Assembly (NCBI GenBank): GCA_017624735.1
Contig: JAGAMK010000004.1
Location: 1-64,000 of the forward strand
Origin: Clostridia bacterium
Lineage (GTDB): Bacteria > Bacillota > Clostridia > Oscillospirales > Acutalibacteraceae
Length of the DNA: 64,000 nt
Reading direction: 5' to 3'
Below are positions 1 to 8,009 of this stretch, piece by piece. The first letter of the stretch is position 1. Each line of letters opens with the position of its first letter. The translations under genes and the position numbers were made by a program. A model generated the notes under the pieces. It made no database searches and was not told where the DNA came from. It saw only the letters and a program-made list of their open reading frames with translations.

Positions 1-120
1 CACGGAGTGACAGAGGGGTTACGAAAAAAGCCTCAGTTAGTAAGGTGTAAAACGAACAAACCCCTCAGTCAAATGCTACGCATTTGCCAGCTCCCCTTTC
101 AGGGGAGCCGAGAATAACTC
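1..120. repeat. GC-rich intergenic palindromic repeat (family B-like)
   Basis: Non-coding stretch downstream of spoVAC. It contains two self-complementary segments, AAATGC-TAC-GCATTT near 72-87 and GCTCCCCTTTCAGGGGAGC near 91-109. The surrounding CCCCTCAGTC gives the same layout as the elements at 24877-24989 and 28723-28771 (CTCCC hairpin, small variable hairpin, then GAGGGG/GAGGGA). I read it as a member, in opposite orientation, of the dispersed palindromic repeats common in gut Clostridia. The CTCCCC hairpin could also terminate spoVAC transcription. No coding potential is seen. Confidence 0.6.
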
Positions 121-160
121 AATTAAACAACCCGACAAACTCCCAATTTGTTAAATAAAA

Positions 161-604
161 CTAATACAACTTAAAAAAATAACAAACTACCCCATAGATT
201 ACTGCGGAGAAAATTCCATATGCAATAACAGGTCCTGCGATTTTGAAGATGTTTGCACCGGTACCCATAATAATTCCCTCGGATTTAAACTCAAGTGCAG
301 GTGACACAACAGAATTCGCAAATCCTGTTATGGGTACTATTGTACCTGCACCTGCGTGTTTTGCGATTTTGTCAAAAACACCGATTCCTGTGAGAATTGC
401 TGCAATCACAATGAGAGTTGCAGGCGTAAGAGCCTTAACCACTTCCTTTGTAAAGCCGAGTCTTTCAAATCCCCAATTAAGGAATTGACCGAAGGTGCAT
501 ATTAATCCGCCGATAAGAAAAGCCTTGATACAGTTTAAAATTTTAGGTGATGGCGGAGATGCTTTCTCTGCCATTCTGTTATATTCATTATTAGTTGTTG
601 ACAC
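161..604 (-). CDS. spoVAC: Stage V sporulation protein AC (SpoVAC)
   Basis: A 147-residue membrane protein with the SpoVAC pattern: a charged N-terminus, KILNCIKAFLIGGLICTFGQ as the first membrane helix, and the conserved GAGTIVPITGFANSV segment. In spore formers SpoVA proteins form the channel that loads dipicolinic acid into the forespore and releases it at germination. The start is a GTG at 604 with an AAAGGA ribosome binding site about 9 bases upstream; an ATG two bases away is in another frame. In Bacillus the gene is followed by spoVAD and spoVAE, but here the next 160 bases hold only a repeat, so the partners are not adjacent within this window. Expected to be transcribed in the forespore by sigma-G (family knowledge; no site identified). 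Confidence 0.88.
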   Translation of the reverse strand: MSTTNNEYNRMAEKASPPSPKILNCIKAFLIGGLICTFGQFLNWGFERLGFTKEVVKALTPATLIVIAAILTGIGVFDKIAKHAGAGTIVPITGFANSVVSPALEFKSEGIIMGTGANIFKIAGPVIAYGIFSAVIYGVVCYFFKLY

Positions 605-671
605 ATTATCACGTCCTTTGTTTTATTATCCCACTATGGCGAAATATTATTATGAAATTACATGGGGATAA

Positions 672-699
672 TTGAATTTTAAAAAAAATATGCTATAAT
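672..699 (+). promoter_or_regulatory. Sigma-A-type promoter for the 732 gene
   Basis: TTGAAT, 16 bases, then TATAAT, about 30 bases before the GTG start at 732. It probably drives the peptidase-like gene and the lipoprotein gene as one unit ending at the terminator at 2037-2070. Confidence 0.6.
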
Positions 700-731
700 T
701 GAAAAAGATATATTTTTCAGGAGATTGTTGA

Positions 732-1598
732 GTGAAAAACAAAGGAAAAAGTAAAGGCTTCCGTGTTATTTGCATAATTTTTGTGGCGCTTCTTGCTTTC
801 AGGTTAGTCGATTTTGGTTTAAGTGAATGGACGGATTTGAAGGCTTATGAAGATGCTGTGAGAGACGATGCAAAATGGGAAAAGATAGTTGAAAAGATAA
901 ATAATAATATTTTTTTGACAAATGAAGAATATGAAACTGTTATGTCCCAGACAGGACTTGGCAAATCGGCATTTGATTTCCTTGTGTCTCAGGGGAGAAC
1001 AGACAAAATAGAAGTCTACAGAGATTATTATTTATCGGACAAAGAGTACTATTGCTATCGTGAAGGAATATTTGCTTGTCACGAATCAATTATGGATAAC
1101 AAGGGCGAATTTATTGACAATCCACCTTTTGCAGATATAAGAGATGGTGACATAATAGTTACTTTAAGTATTCATTCACTTGGTTGGCGACACGGACATG
1201 CTGCTATTGTTGTGGATGCTGAAAAAGGGCTTTGTATTCAGGCAAATATGGTGGGTGAAGATTCAAGCTATGGATATGTAAACACCTGGAAGGATTTCCC
1301 AATGGTTGCTCTTTTGCGAGTAAAGAATGAAAGTGTAGAAAAGGCAGAAGAAATCGCGAAGTTTGCAGATGATAACTTGAGAGGATTGCCTTATTCTTTG
1401 TTTTCAGGAATTATTACAGGAAGAGATAGTGAAAAAATACCATATGCGACACAATGCGCGCATCTGGTGTGGTATGCTTATTATCACTTCGGAATTGATA
1501 TCTCACCGCAGGGTGGAAGGATTATTACACCATATGATTTCTTGAAAAGTGAAAAATTAGAGGTTGTTCAAGTTTACGGAAGTATTTTGGAGGTATAA
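732..1598 (+). CDS. Membrane-anchored YiiX-like permuted papain-fold (NlpC/P60-related) protein
   Basis: A 288-residue protein with an N-terminal signal anchor (about residues 10-26) and an extracytoplasmic part. The C-terminal half resembles YiiX/YebB-type permuted NlpC/P60 enzymes: GDIIVTLS starts the barrel, RHGHAAIVVD carries the His, and ATQCAHLVWYAYYH carries the likely nucleophilic Cys. In this permuted order the His precedes the Cys. Members cleave or modify amide or acyl links; the substrate here is unknown. The start is GTG at 732 with a CAGGAG ribosome binding site and no competing ATG nearby. Two bases separate it from the lipoprotein gene, so the two are probably co-transcribed and act at the cell surface. 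Confidence 0.7.
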   Translation: MKNKGKSKGFRVICIIFVALLAFRLVDFGLSEWTDLKAYEDAVRDDAKWEKIVEKINNNIFLTNEEYETVMSQTGLGKSAFDFLVSQGRTDKIEVYRDYYLSDKEYYCYREGIFACHESIMDNKGEFIDNPPFADIRDGDIIVTLSIHSLGWRHGHAAIVVDAEKGLCIQANMVGEDSSYGYVNTWKDFPMVALLRVKNESVEKAEEIAKFADDNLRGLPYSLFSGIITGRDSEKIPYATQCAHLVWYAYYHFGIDISPQGGRIITPYDFLKSEKLEVVQVYGSILEV

Positions 1599-1600
1599 AG

Positions 1601-2017
1601 ATGAAATATTACATAGCATCTGCTTTGATTTTAGTGTTGTCTGTGCTTTTTGTTGCATGTACAAATAATGTGCCTGTGTACGAACAGATTGGCCCTGAAC
1701 CACAAATAACAAAACCAACACAAGAGTCTGAAACTGAAGAAGAATCGGAAAGTGAATCTTCAATAGTAATTGAAGAAAATACTGTGCCTATAGAAGATGT
1801 GACAGAGCCAAAAACTGAAAATTCTTCAAGTAACAATTCAAAACCCAACAAGCCTGTTACACCAACGAGACCGGTTACTCCTACACAACCACAAGAGCCT
1901 GAAACAGAGGAATCAACGACAGAAGAAAGTACAACTGAAGAGAGTACAACAGAAGAAAGCACAACAGAAGAATCTACAACGGAAGAATCCACAACAGATG
2001 ATGGATTTTTCGGATAA
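1601..2017 (+). CDS. Lipoprotein with Thr/Glu/Ser-rich pentapeptide repeats
   Basis: A 138-residue protein whose lipobox LFVAC (Cys about residue 20) predicts a lipid anchor on the outer face of the membrane. The rest is low complexity: acidic Ser/Glu stretches, a Pro/Thr linker (TPTRPVTPTQP) and about six consecutive TEEST repeats, ending in DDGFFG. There is no recognisable catalytic or binding domain. It resembles a disordered, possibly O-glycosylated, cell-wall-spanning stalk. It lies two bases after the papain-fold gene and is followed by a strong terminator, so it is the end of a two-gene unit. The repeats use five different Ser codons, so the peptide repeat is kept while the DNA repeat has diverged. 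Confidence 0.7.
   Translation: MKYYIASALILVLSVLFVACTNNVPVYEQIGPEPQITKPTQESETEEESESESSIVIEENTVPIEDVTEPKTENSSSNNSKPNKPVTPTRPVTPTQPQEPETEESTTEESTTEESTTEESTTEESTTEESTTDDGFFG
1904..1998 (+). repeat. 15-bp coding tandem repeats (TEEST units)
   Basis: Six 15-base units encode TEEST in the 3' part of the lipoprotein gene. The Ser codons run TCA, AGT, AGT, AGC, TCT, TCC, covering both the TCN and AGY boxes, so the array is not a recent slippage product. Confidence 0.8.
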
Positions 2018-2036
2018 AAATTAATGTTTTTCAAGG

Positions 2037-2070
2037 AGAGATGTATAGAGAAATACATCTCTTTTTTCTT
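2037..2070 (+). terminator. Rho-independent terminator after the lipoprotein gene
   Basis: A 10-bp perfect stem AGAGATGTAT/ATACATCTCT with a 6-base loop, followed by a T-rich run. It separates the lipoprotein unit from the rlmB promoter. Confidence 0.85.
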
Positions 2071-2090
2071 GTTTTTCAAGCATTTTTTAC

Positions 2091-2119
2091 TTGTATTATT
2101 ATATATTATTTGTTATAAT
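2091..2119 (+). promoter_or_regulatory. Promoter of the rlmB operon
   Basis: TTGTAT, 17 bases, then TATAAT, about 49 bases before the rlmB start and just after the upstream terminator. It is probably the promoter for the run of five genes to rsmI. Confidence 0.65.
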
Positions 2120-2167
2120 AAATTATTAAAAATATTATCAGTAATTATGCTCAAAAGAGGTCTCAAA

Positions 2168-2917
2168 ATGGACGTATTTAATGAAGAAAAAAAGAAGGAT
2201 TTAATAATCGGAAGAAATGCTGTAACAGAGCTTATTAAGTCAGGCAGAGAAATAGATACATTATTTGTTTTGCGTGGCGAAAAAAGTGGTTCTGTCGGGA
2301 AAATAATAGGACAATGCCGTGATAAGGGTGCTGTTGTCAAAGAAGTTGATAAGAAAAAGCTTGACTTTATGTGCGGACACAGTAATCATCAGGGTGTTGT
2401 TGCAATTTGTGCTGCTCATGATTATGCAACAGTTGAAGAAATTCTTGCGGTTGCAGAAGAAAGAGGAGAACCACCTTTTATCGTAGCTTGTGATGGTATT
2501 GAGGACCCTCACAATTTAGGTGCGATTATCAGAACAGCAGAGGCTGCAGGTGTTCACGGAATTATTATTCCAAAACGCAGAAGCGCATCTCTTAATTATA
2601 CTGTGGGCAAAACAAGTGCAGGTGCTCTTGAATATATGAAGGTTGCTCGTGTGCCAAATCTTGCAGCAACTCTTGATGAGTTGAAAGAAAAAGGAATGTG
2701 GGTATATGGTGCCGATATGGATGGGGAAGATATTCGTTCAGTAAATCTTGATGGTGCAGCAATACTCGTTATTGGTTCAGAAGGCGACGGAATGAGCAGG
2801 ATTGTCCGTGAAAAATGTGACTTCATTGTTTCACTTAAAATGAAAGGTCAAATCAATTCGCTTAACGCATCTGTTGCGGGTGGAATTTTAATGTACGAAT
2901 TCGCTTACAAGCGATAG
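2168..2917 (+). CDS. rlmB: 23S rRNA (guanosine-2'-O-)-methyltransferase RlmB-like (TrmH/SpoU family)
   Basis: A 249-residue SPOUT methyltransferase. The N-terminal substrate-binding domain begins IIGRNAVTELIKSG. The C-terminal knotted SAM-binding domain shows the three SpoU motifs: DGIEDPHNLGAIIRTAEAAG, VIGSEGDGMSR and SLNASVAGGILMYE. RlmB methylates G2251 of 23S rRNA in the peptidyl-transferase centre. The reading frame is open from 2024, but the ATG at 2168 has an AGAGG site 7 bases upstream and gives the normal family length; the earlier in-frame codons lie in the promoter region. It shares a transcription unit with two further RNA methyltransferases downstream (TrmN6-like and RsmI). Other TrmH-family specificities cannot be excluded from sequence alone. 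Confidence 0.85.
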   Translation: MDVFNEEKKKDLIIGRNAVTELIKSGREIDTLFVLRGEKSGSVGKIIGQCRDKGAVVKEVDKKKLDFMCGHSNHQGVVAICAAHDYATVEEILAVAEERGEPPFIVACDGIEDPHNLGAIIRTAEAAGVHGIIIPKRRSASLNYTVGKTSAGALEYMKVARVPNLAATLDELKEKGMWVYGADMDGEDIRSVNLDGAAILVIGSEGDGMSRIVREKCDFIVSLKMKGQINSLNASVAGGILMYEFAYKR

Positions 2918-2963
2918 TTTTAGAAAATAGTTTATCTGTAATAAATTTTCGGGGGATTTTATT

Positions 2964-5678
2964 ATGGCAGAGAGAATACCGGATTCTTTAATCGATGATA
3001 TTCTTAACTCAACAAAAAAATATAGTGTTGATAATTCTCAGCAGGATGAATATTCTGCTGTGGATATTGATTTTATTCTTGATGATGTGAAAGGCTATGC
3101 CGAAAAATCAATTATTGAGCCTGTTGTTGAGAAAAAAGATACAGAAGAAATTAAAATTTCTTTTGAGAAGAAGGAAAGAGAACCTAAAAAGTTCACTTTT
3201 GATTTTTCAAAGGTTGAGGGTATAGATGAGGAAGATGAAACAGAAGAAATTCCTGTTTCAGTTGATGACAATGGGCAAATAGATATCATTTCTTCTGGCG
3301 AGGGAACAAATGAAAGCGAAGAAGCAACAGAGACAGAAGACCCCAAGCCTATTACAGGACAGATTTCTATTGAAAAGACAAGAATGTTTAATGAGATTGA
3401 TATCAGGGGAGAATATAATCCCAATATTTCTCATAATTTAGGCAATAAGGTTGTAAGAACAACAAGTGGCGATGCGGAGCCTTTGTCAACCCCAGTGGCA
3501 AATGAAAACAAGTATAAGAATCATTTCTTTAATAAGCCTATGCAGAAAATTGAAAGCACTATGGAACATAAGGCTATCAGAGAAAATATGCCACAAAAGA
3601 CAATTGAAACTCCCGGTGTTGTTGTGAAGAACCGTCAGGCAGCTCAAAATACTGATGGTATTGCACCAATTCCAACTCTTGTTCCGGCTGAGTATGAATA
3701 TGAACAGGAGAAAACAAGATTTATCGCTGAAATGTCAGTCGAAAAAAATGAAGATGATAATCAGTTGATGTTCGATGGATTTGGTGAAACTGAAGATATT
3801 TTACAACAATCTGAAGAACAGGCAGAAGCAGAACTCAGAGAAACCAGAAAAGAAAAAGTTCAGGATTTTGTTGATGGTAACCTTATTTTCAAACAAGAAG
3901 TTGAAGAATCAATAGGAAAGAAGCGTTATGCACGTCAGAGCGTTTCAGTCATTCGTGAGTACTACGGACCAAAGGACGAAAACGCTGTACGAAAGGTTTT
4001 TGAAACAGAGAAAAAAGGGATATTGATTAAACTTATTTCCGTTTCAGTTATCTGTTTGGTTATGTCAATTCTTGCAGCTATTGCGGGTTCGGATAATGGT
4101 AATTTTGAATTATATGGAAACAACGAATTTGTATATTCTCTTTTCCAACTTTTCTTATTGGCGGTTGCGTCTTTTATTAGCATCCGTCCAATCAAAAATG
4201 CTATAAGGAATATTAAAAATCTTGTGGTTGATGCGGATACGATAGTTGCACTTTCAGCTATAATTGGTGCGATTCAATGTATTGTCAGCTTTGCTTTTAC
4301 TGATAGTGTTGAATCTGTTGCAAGTCTTACAACCGGTGCAGCGGTTATCCCTATGATTATGAAATATGTGGGAGAATTGATTCAATGCAATAACGATAGT
4401 GAAAACTTTGAAGTTCTTGCAGAGCAGGTGGACGATTGTTATAGTGTTGAGAATATCGACGATGAAGATGTGGCAAACGAGATTTCAAGGGGCTTGTTGT
4501 TGGCGGGACCTGAAATAAAATACACAACAAAAGTAGGCTTCCCACAAAAATTTGTGGAGCTTTCCCGCTCAGCTGATATAACCGGTTCAACTTGCAAGAC
4601 AACAATTTTGTTATCCCTCGCAGTTGGTTTTGTTGTTGGAATTATTGCTTTGATTATGACATCAAACTTATTTGTAGGAATAAGTGCTCTTACAGCAACT
4701 GTACTTATGGGCTTGCCAATGGCAACAGGCTTTGTTTCTGCAATTAATCTCCGTGCAACAAACAAACTTTTAAATGCAGAGGGGACATTGATTAACGGAT
4801 ATAGTGCTGTTGAAGATGCAGTTAATTCAAACGGTGTTATTATTGACTGTTGCGATGCCTTTGAGGAAGGTGGTTGTAACATCGAGGGAATGAAAACATA
4901 TCATAAAATGAGAATTGATGAAGCAATTCTCTACACAGCATCTGTTGTTATTCAATCAGGTGGAGTTTTGGCAGAGGTGTTCAAAGGTGTTATTGATGGC
5001 AAAAAAGAACTTCTTCTTCCTGTCGAGTCACTTGCTTATGAAGAAAAATTAGGATGTTCTTGTTGGATACATAACCATAGGGTTCTTGTTGGTAATCGTG
5101 AATTGTTGGTTCACCATAATGTTGAAACTCCTGACAGAGAACTTGAAGAAAAATACAAGCAGATGGGTAAAAACGTAATCTATCTCGCAATTGAAGGTAA
5201 AATCGCTGCAATGTTTATTGTGGTTTATAAAGCAAATCAGGAAACGGCAAAATATATCCGTGAACTTGAAAAAGATGGACTTACAATTTTCTTCAGAACA
5301 TCTGATGCAAATATTACCGAGAGATTCCTTGAACAGGAATTCGGATTACCTGAAAATGTAGTTAAAATTATCAATCCTGTTGCAGGTGATATGTTTACAA
5401 AAATCAGTAGGACAGAAAAAGAGCGTACTGATGCAAAGATAATTCATGATGGTACAACAAAAACAATGATTTCTGCACTTCACAGTGCATTTGTAATTAA
5501 CTCTTTTGTAAATTCATCAAAATTAATCCAGCTTATCGCATCAATAATTGGTGTGATAATTGTTGCTCTTCTCACATTCCTTTCAGGATTGTCACAGATT
5601 GGAGTATGGCAGATTTTGATGTATCAGGCAGTTTGGGTAGTTATCCTTGCTGCTCCTGCGTTAGCAAGAAAAAAATAA
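2964..5678 (+). CDS. P-type-ATPase-like membrane protein lacking the catalytic motifs
   Basis: A 904-residue protein. About the first 330 residues are acidic and probably disordered. A P-type-ATPase-like core follows, with hydrophobic helices near residues 350-375, 390-410, 425-450, 455-475, 535-600 and 850-900. The topology, the membrane Pro motif (GLPMA), and the order of nucleotide-binding-like and phosphorylation-like segments match heavy-metal (P1B) ATPases. However, the DKTGTLT site reads IIDCCDAFEEGG (Asp at residue 628), TGDN reads TSDAN, and GDGxND reads IHDGTTKTM. By family knowledge such a protein cannot run the phosphorylation cycle, so I infer a non-pumping scaffold, sensor or regulator. 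It starts at ATG 2964 behind GGGGGA and is followed 22 bases later by an MgtC-like gene. Confidence 0.72.
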   Translation: MAERIPDSLIDDILNSTKKYSVDNSQQDEYSAVDIDFILDDVKGYAEKSIIEPVVEKKDTEEIKISFEKKEREPKKFTFDFSKVEGIDEEDETEEIPVSVDDNGQIDIISSGEGTNESEEATETEDPKPITGQISIEKTRMFNEIDIRGEYNPNISHNLGNKVVRTTSGDAEPLSTPVANENKYKNHFFNKPMQKIESTMEHKAIRENMPQKTIETPGVVVKNRQAAQNTDGIAPIPTLVPAEYEYEQEKTRFIAEMSVEKNEDDNQLMFDGFGETEDILQQSEEQAEAELRETRKEKVQDFVDGNLIFKQEVEESIGKKRYARQSVSVIREYYGPKDENAVRKVFETEKKGILIKLISVSVICLVMSILAAIAGSDNGNFELYGNNEFVYSLFQLFLLAVASFISIRPIKNAIRNIKNLVVDADTIVALSAIIGAIQCIVSFAFTDSVESVASLTTGAAVIPMIMKYVGELIQCNNDSENFEVLAEQVDDCYSVENIDDEDVANEISRGLLLAGPEIKYTTKVGFPQKFVELSRSADITGSTCKTTILLSLAVGFVVGIIALIMTSNLFVGISALTATVLMGLPMATGFVSAINLRATNKLLNAEGTLINGYSAVEDAVNSNGVIIDCCDAFEEGGCNIEGMKTYHKMRIDEAILYTASVVIQSGGVLAEVFKGVIDGKKELLLPVESLAYEEKLGCSCWIHNHRVLVGNRELLVHHNVETPDRELEEKYKQMGKNVIYLAIEGKIAAMFIVVYKANQETAKYIRELEKDGLTIFFRTSDANITERFLEQEFGLPENVVKIINPVAGDMFTKISRTEKERTDAKIIHDGTTKTMISALHSAFVINSFVNSSKLIQLIASIIGVIIVALLTFLSGLSQIGVWQILMYQAVWVVILAAPALARKK

Positions 5679-5700
5679 CTTTATTTAGGAGGCGAACAGT

Positions 5701-6435
5701 ATGACTGAATTTATGGAAGTAATCAAGAATGCTGCTTCGTGGCTTTGGGGATTTGAACAAGTCAGATTTACAATTGATGCCTTGATAAAACTAGGAGTAA
5801 CAACCATTCTCAGTGGTTTTATCGGTTTTGAAAGAGAACATTCTCACCGTCCCGCTGGATTTAGAACACATATTCTTGTTGCGGTTGGTTCATCCCTTGT
5901 AATGCTTACGTCTGTTTATGTGTTTGACAGTCAGGGGATGAGTGGTGACGTAACACGAATGAGTGCACAGGTGCTTAGTGGTATCGGTTTCCTTGGTGCA
6001 GGTACGATTCTTCGTGAAGGCTTTTCTGTTAAAGGTCTTACAACTGCTGCGTCCCTCTGGGCAGTTGCTTGTATAGGCATTGCCGTTGGTGCGGGCTTCT
6101 ATGCCGGTGCACTTGTAGCCACTTTTGTAATTTATTTGACACTTAACTCACTTAAAAGATTTATTGTCCGTGGTTCAGCAGGTAAACTTCTCTTTATTGA
6201 AATTCGTGATGTTGGAACGCAGATTCCGCTTATTACAAAAACGATTAAACAATGTGGCGGAACAATTCATTCAATGGAAGTTGTATATACTGAAACAAAG
6301 GATTTGAAATTCAAGCGCCGTAAGGATACATCCGTTATCAAAGTGCTTGTTTTCCCTAAAAATGATGATTCACTTGCTCTTATGACAACAACAATAAGAA
6401 GTATGAGCGATGTAGAGGATATTTATGTTGACTGA
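5701..6435 (+). CDS. MgtC/SapB family membrane protein
   Basis: A 244-residue protein with the MgtC signature: a first helix followed by GFIGFEREHSHRPAGFRTHILV, then GIGFLGAGTILREGFSVKGLTTAASLW. Further helices follow, and the cytoplasmic C-terminal domain (about residues 155-244) looks ACT-like. MgtC proteins help cells cope with low magnesium and acid, and in pathogens inhibit the F-type ATPase; they are not themselves proven transporters. The start is ATG 5701 with a strong AGGAGG site. It overlaps the next gene by 11 bases, implying coupled translation. Its position directly after a catalytically dead P-type-ATPase relative is suggestive, but the functional link is inference. Confidence 0.88.
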   Translation: MTEFMEVIKNAASWLWGFEQVRFTIDALIKLGVTTILSGFIGFEREHSHRPAGFRTHILVAVGSSLVMLTSVYVFDSQGMSGDVTRMSAQVLSGIGFLGAGTILREGFSVKGLTTAASLWAVACIGIAVGAGFYAGALVATFVIYLTLNSLKRFIVRGSAGKLLFIEIRDVGTQIPLITKTIKQCGGTIHSMEVVYTETKDLKFKRRKDTSVIKVLVFPKNDDSLALMTTTIRSMSDVEDIYVD

Positions 6436-7168
6436 TAAAACAGAACTTTTTGACGGTGAACACATTGAAGATTTGGGCGAGAGTGTTGGAGTTGTGGTTT
6501 CAAAACAACATACTTTTGGTACCGATGCTATGTTGCTCGCTTCTTTTGCAAACCCTAAAAGAAATGATGTGGCTTGTGATTTTGGTTCAGGATGCGGAAT
6601 AATACCGTTTTTATGGCTTCGCGATAACAAGTGCAAAGAAATAACGGCAGTTGAAATTCAGCAGAACGCCTGTGACCAGATGACTCGCTCGCTCAGATTG
6701 AATGATACAGATAGAATAACTGTACTTAATAAAGATTTAAAGGAACTGAATGACTTAAAAGCAGGTAGTTTTGATTTAGTAACAATGAACCCACCTTATA
6801 AAATTGAGAATGGTGGAATAAAAAACGACGAGGAATATGCAACTATCGCTCGTCACGAAACTTTTTGTAATATGAACGATATTGCGAAAAGTGCATCACG
6901 TCTTTTGCGATTTGGGGGCAAACTTTGTATCTGTCACCGTCCCGAAAGAGTTTTTGATGCAATGTATGCAATGCGTGAAAATGGCATTGAGCCTAAAACA
7001 CTCCGTTTCGTGTCAAAAAAAGGTGACACTCAACCATGGTTAGTGCTTATTGAGGGGAAACGTGGAGCAAAAAACGGATTGAAAGTTGAAAAAAATCTTG
7101 TAGCATATAATGATGATGGCACTTTGTCACAAGAGATGCTTGAAATTACTGAAAAATACAGAAAGTAA
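6425..7168 (+). CDS. trmN6: tRNA1(Val) adenine-N6-methyltransferase-like (TrmN6/YfiC)
   Basis: A 247-residue class I methyltransferase. The SAM-binding motif is seen as VACDFGSGCGIIPFLWL, followed by VEIQQNACDQM. The catalytic amino-methyltransferase motif NPPY sits in VTMNPPYKIENGG. This arrangement is typical of TrmN6/YfiC, which methylates A37 of tRNA1(Val) in enterobacteria; in Gram-positives the exact tRNA target is less certain. The start ATG at 6425 lies inside the end of the MgtC-like gene (11-base overlap). The stop is almost directly followed by rsmI, and TrmN6-rsmI adjacency is common in Bacillota (family knowledge), which supports the call. Confidence 0.85.
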   Translation: MLTDKTELFDGEHIEDLGESVGVVVSKQHTFGTDAMLLASFANPKRNDVACDFGSGCGIIPFLWLRDNKCKEITAVEIQQNACDQMTRSLRLNDTDRITVLNKDLKELNDLKAGSFDLVTMNPPYKIENGGIKNDEEYATIARHETFCNMNDIAKSASRLLRFGGKLCICHRPERVFDAMYAMRENGIEPKTLRFVSKKGDTQPWLVLIEGKRGAKNGLKVEKNLVAYNDDGTLSQEMLEITEKYRK

Positions 7169-7184
7169 GGAGTGATACGGACAA

Positions 7185-8009
7185 ATGAACGGAAAACTTT
7201 ATGTTGTAGGAACGCCAATCGGCAATTTGTCCGATTTTTCTCCAAGAGCCAGAGAAACTCTCGCTTCTGTTGATTTTATAGCAGCAGAAGATACAAGAGT
7301 TACACAGAAATTACTCAATTATTTTGATATAAAAAAACCACTCATCAGTTATTATGAACATAACCGTCGTGAACGTGGAGAAATGATTATTTCCCGAATC
7401 TTAAACGGTGAGACTTGTGCAATAGTAACTGATGCAGGTATGCCTTGCATTTCTGACCCGGGACAAGACCTTGTTTATCTTTGTCACGAAAACGGAATTC
7501 CTGTTGAATCCGTACCTGGACCTACCGCCTTTGCAACAGCGCTCGCAATCAGTGGAATGGAAAGCGGACGCTTTACTTTTGAGGGATTTTTAAGTACAAA
7601 CAAGCCAAGCAGAAAAGAGCATCTTGAAGAACTCAAAAACGAAACAAGAACAATGATTTTCTATGAGGCACCACATAAGTTGAAAGCAACTTTAAAAGAT
7701 ATGTATTCGTATTTTGGTGACCGTGAAATCGCCATTGTAAAAGAGCTTACAAAAATTCACGAAACAGTAATGAGGACAAGCCTTAAAGGTGCGATTGATT
7801 ATTTTGAAATTGAAAACCCAAGAGGTGAATATGTTCTTATTATCGCTGGGGCAGAAAAGCAAAAAGAAAAACAGCCCGTTACACTTGAACAGGCTGTGGA
7901 ACTTGCAAAAGAACTTGTAAGCAAAGGTATGAGTGTCAACGAGGCATCAAAAACTGTGGCAGCTGACACGGGAATAAAAAAGAGTCTTATTTATAAAGAA
8001 TTACTTTGA
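7185..8009 (+). CDS. rsmI: 16S rRNA (cytidine-1402-2'-O)-methyltransferase RsmI
   Basis: A 274-residue protein of the tetrapyrrole-methylase fold. It shows the RsmI opening LYVVGTPIGNLSDFSPRA, then AAEDTRVTQKLLNYF, the SAM-binding DAGMPCISDPGQ, and VPGPTAFATALAISG. RsmI 2'-O-methylates C1402 in the ribosomal P site together with RsmH. The C-terminal region (about residues 225-274) is the small helical HTH_42-like tail. The start is ATG 7185, with a ribosome binding site that overlaps the stop of the preceding gene. It is the last gene of the rlmB unit and converges with an XRE regulator, sharing 9 bases at their 3' ends. Confidence 0.93.
   Translation: MNGKLYVVGTPIGNLSDFSPRARETLASVDFIAAEDTRVTQKLLNYFDIKKPLISYYEHNRRERGEMIISRILNGETCAIVTDAGMPCISDPGQDLVYLCHENGIPVESVPGPTAFATALAISGMESGRFTFEGFLSTNKPSRKEHLEELKNETRTMIFYEAPHKLKATLKDMYSYFGDREIAIVKELTKIHETVMRTSLKGAIDYFEIENPRGEYVLIIAGAEKQKEKQPVTLEQAVELAKELVSKGMSVNEASKTVAADTGIKKSLIYKELL

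Noticed and set aside
1609-2079. Minus-strand frame of 156 codons opposite the lipoprotein gene
   Set aside because: It is just the complement of the TEEST repeats (SSVV repeats) and runs through the terminator.
5701-6435. Calling the MgtC-like protein a magnesium transporter
   Set aside because: The family has no proven transport activity; kept as MgtC/SapB family.
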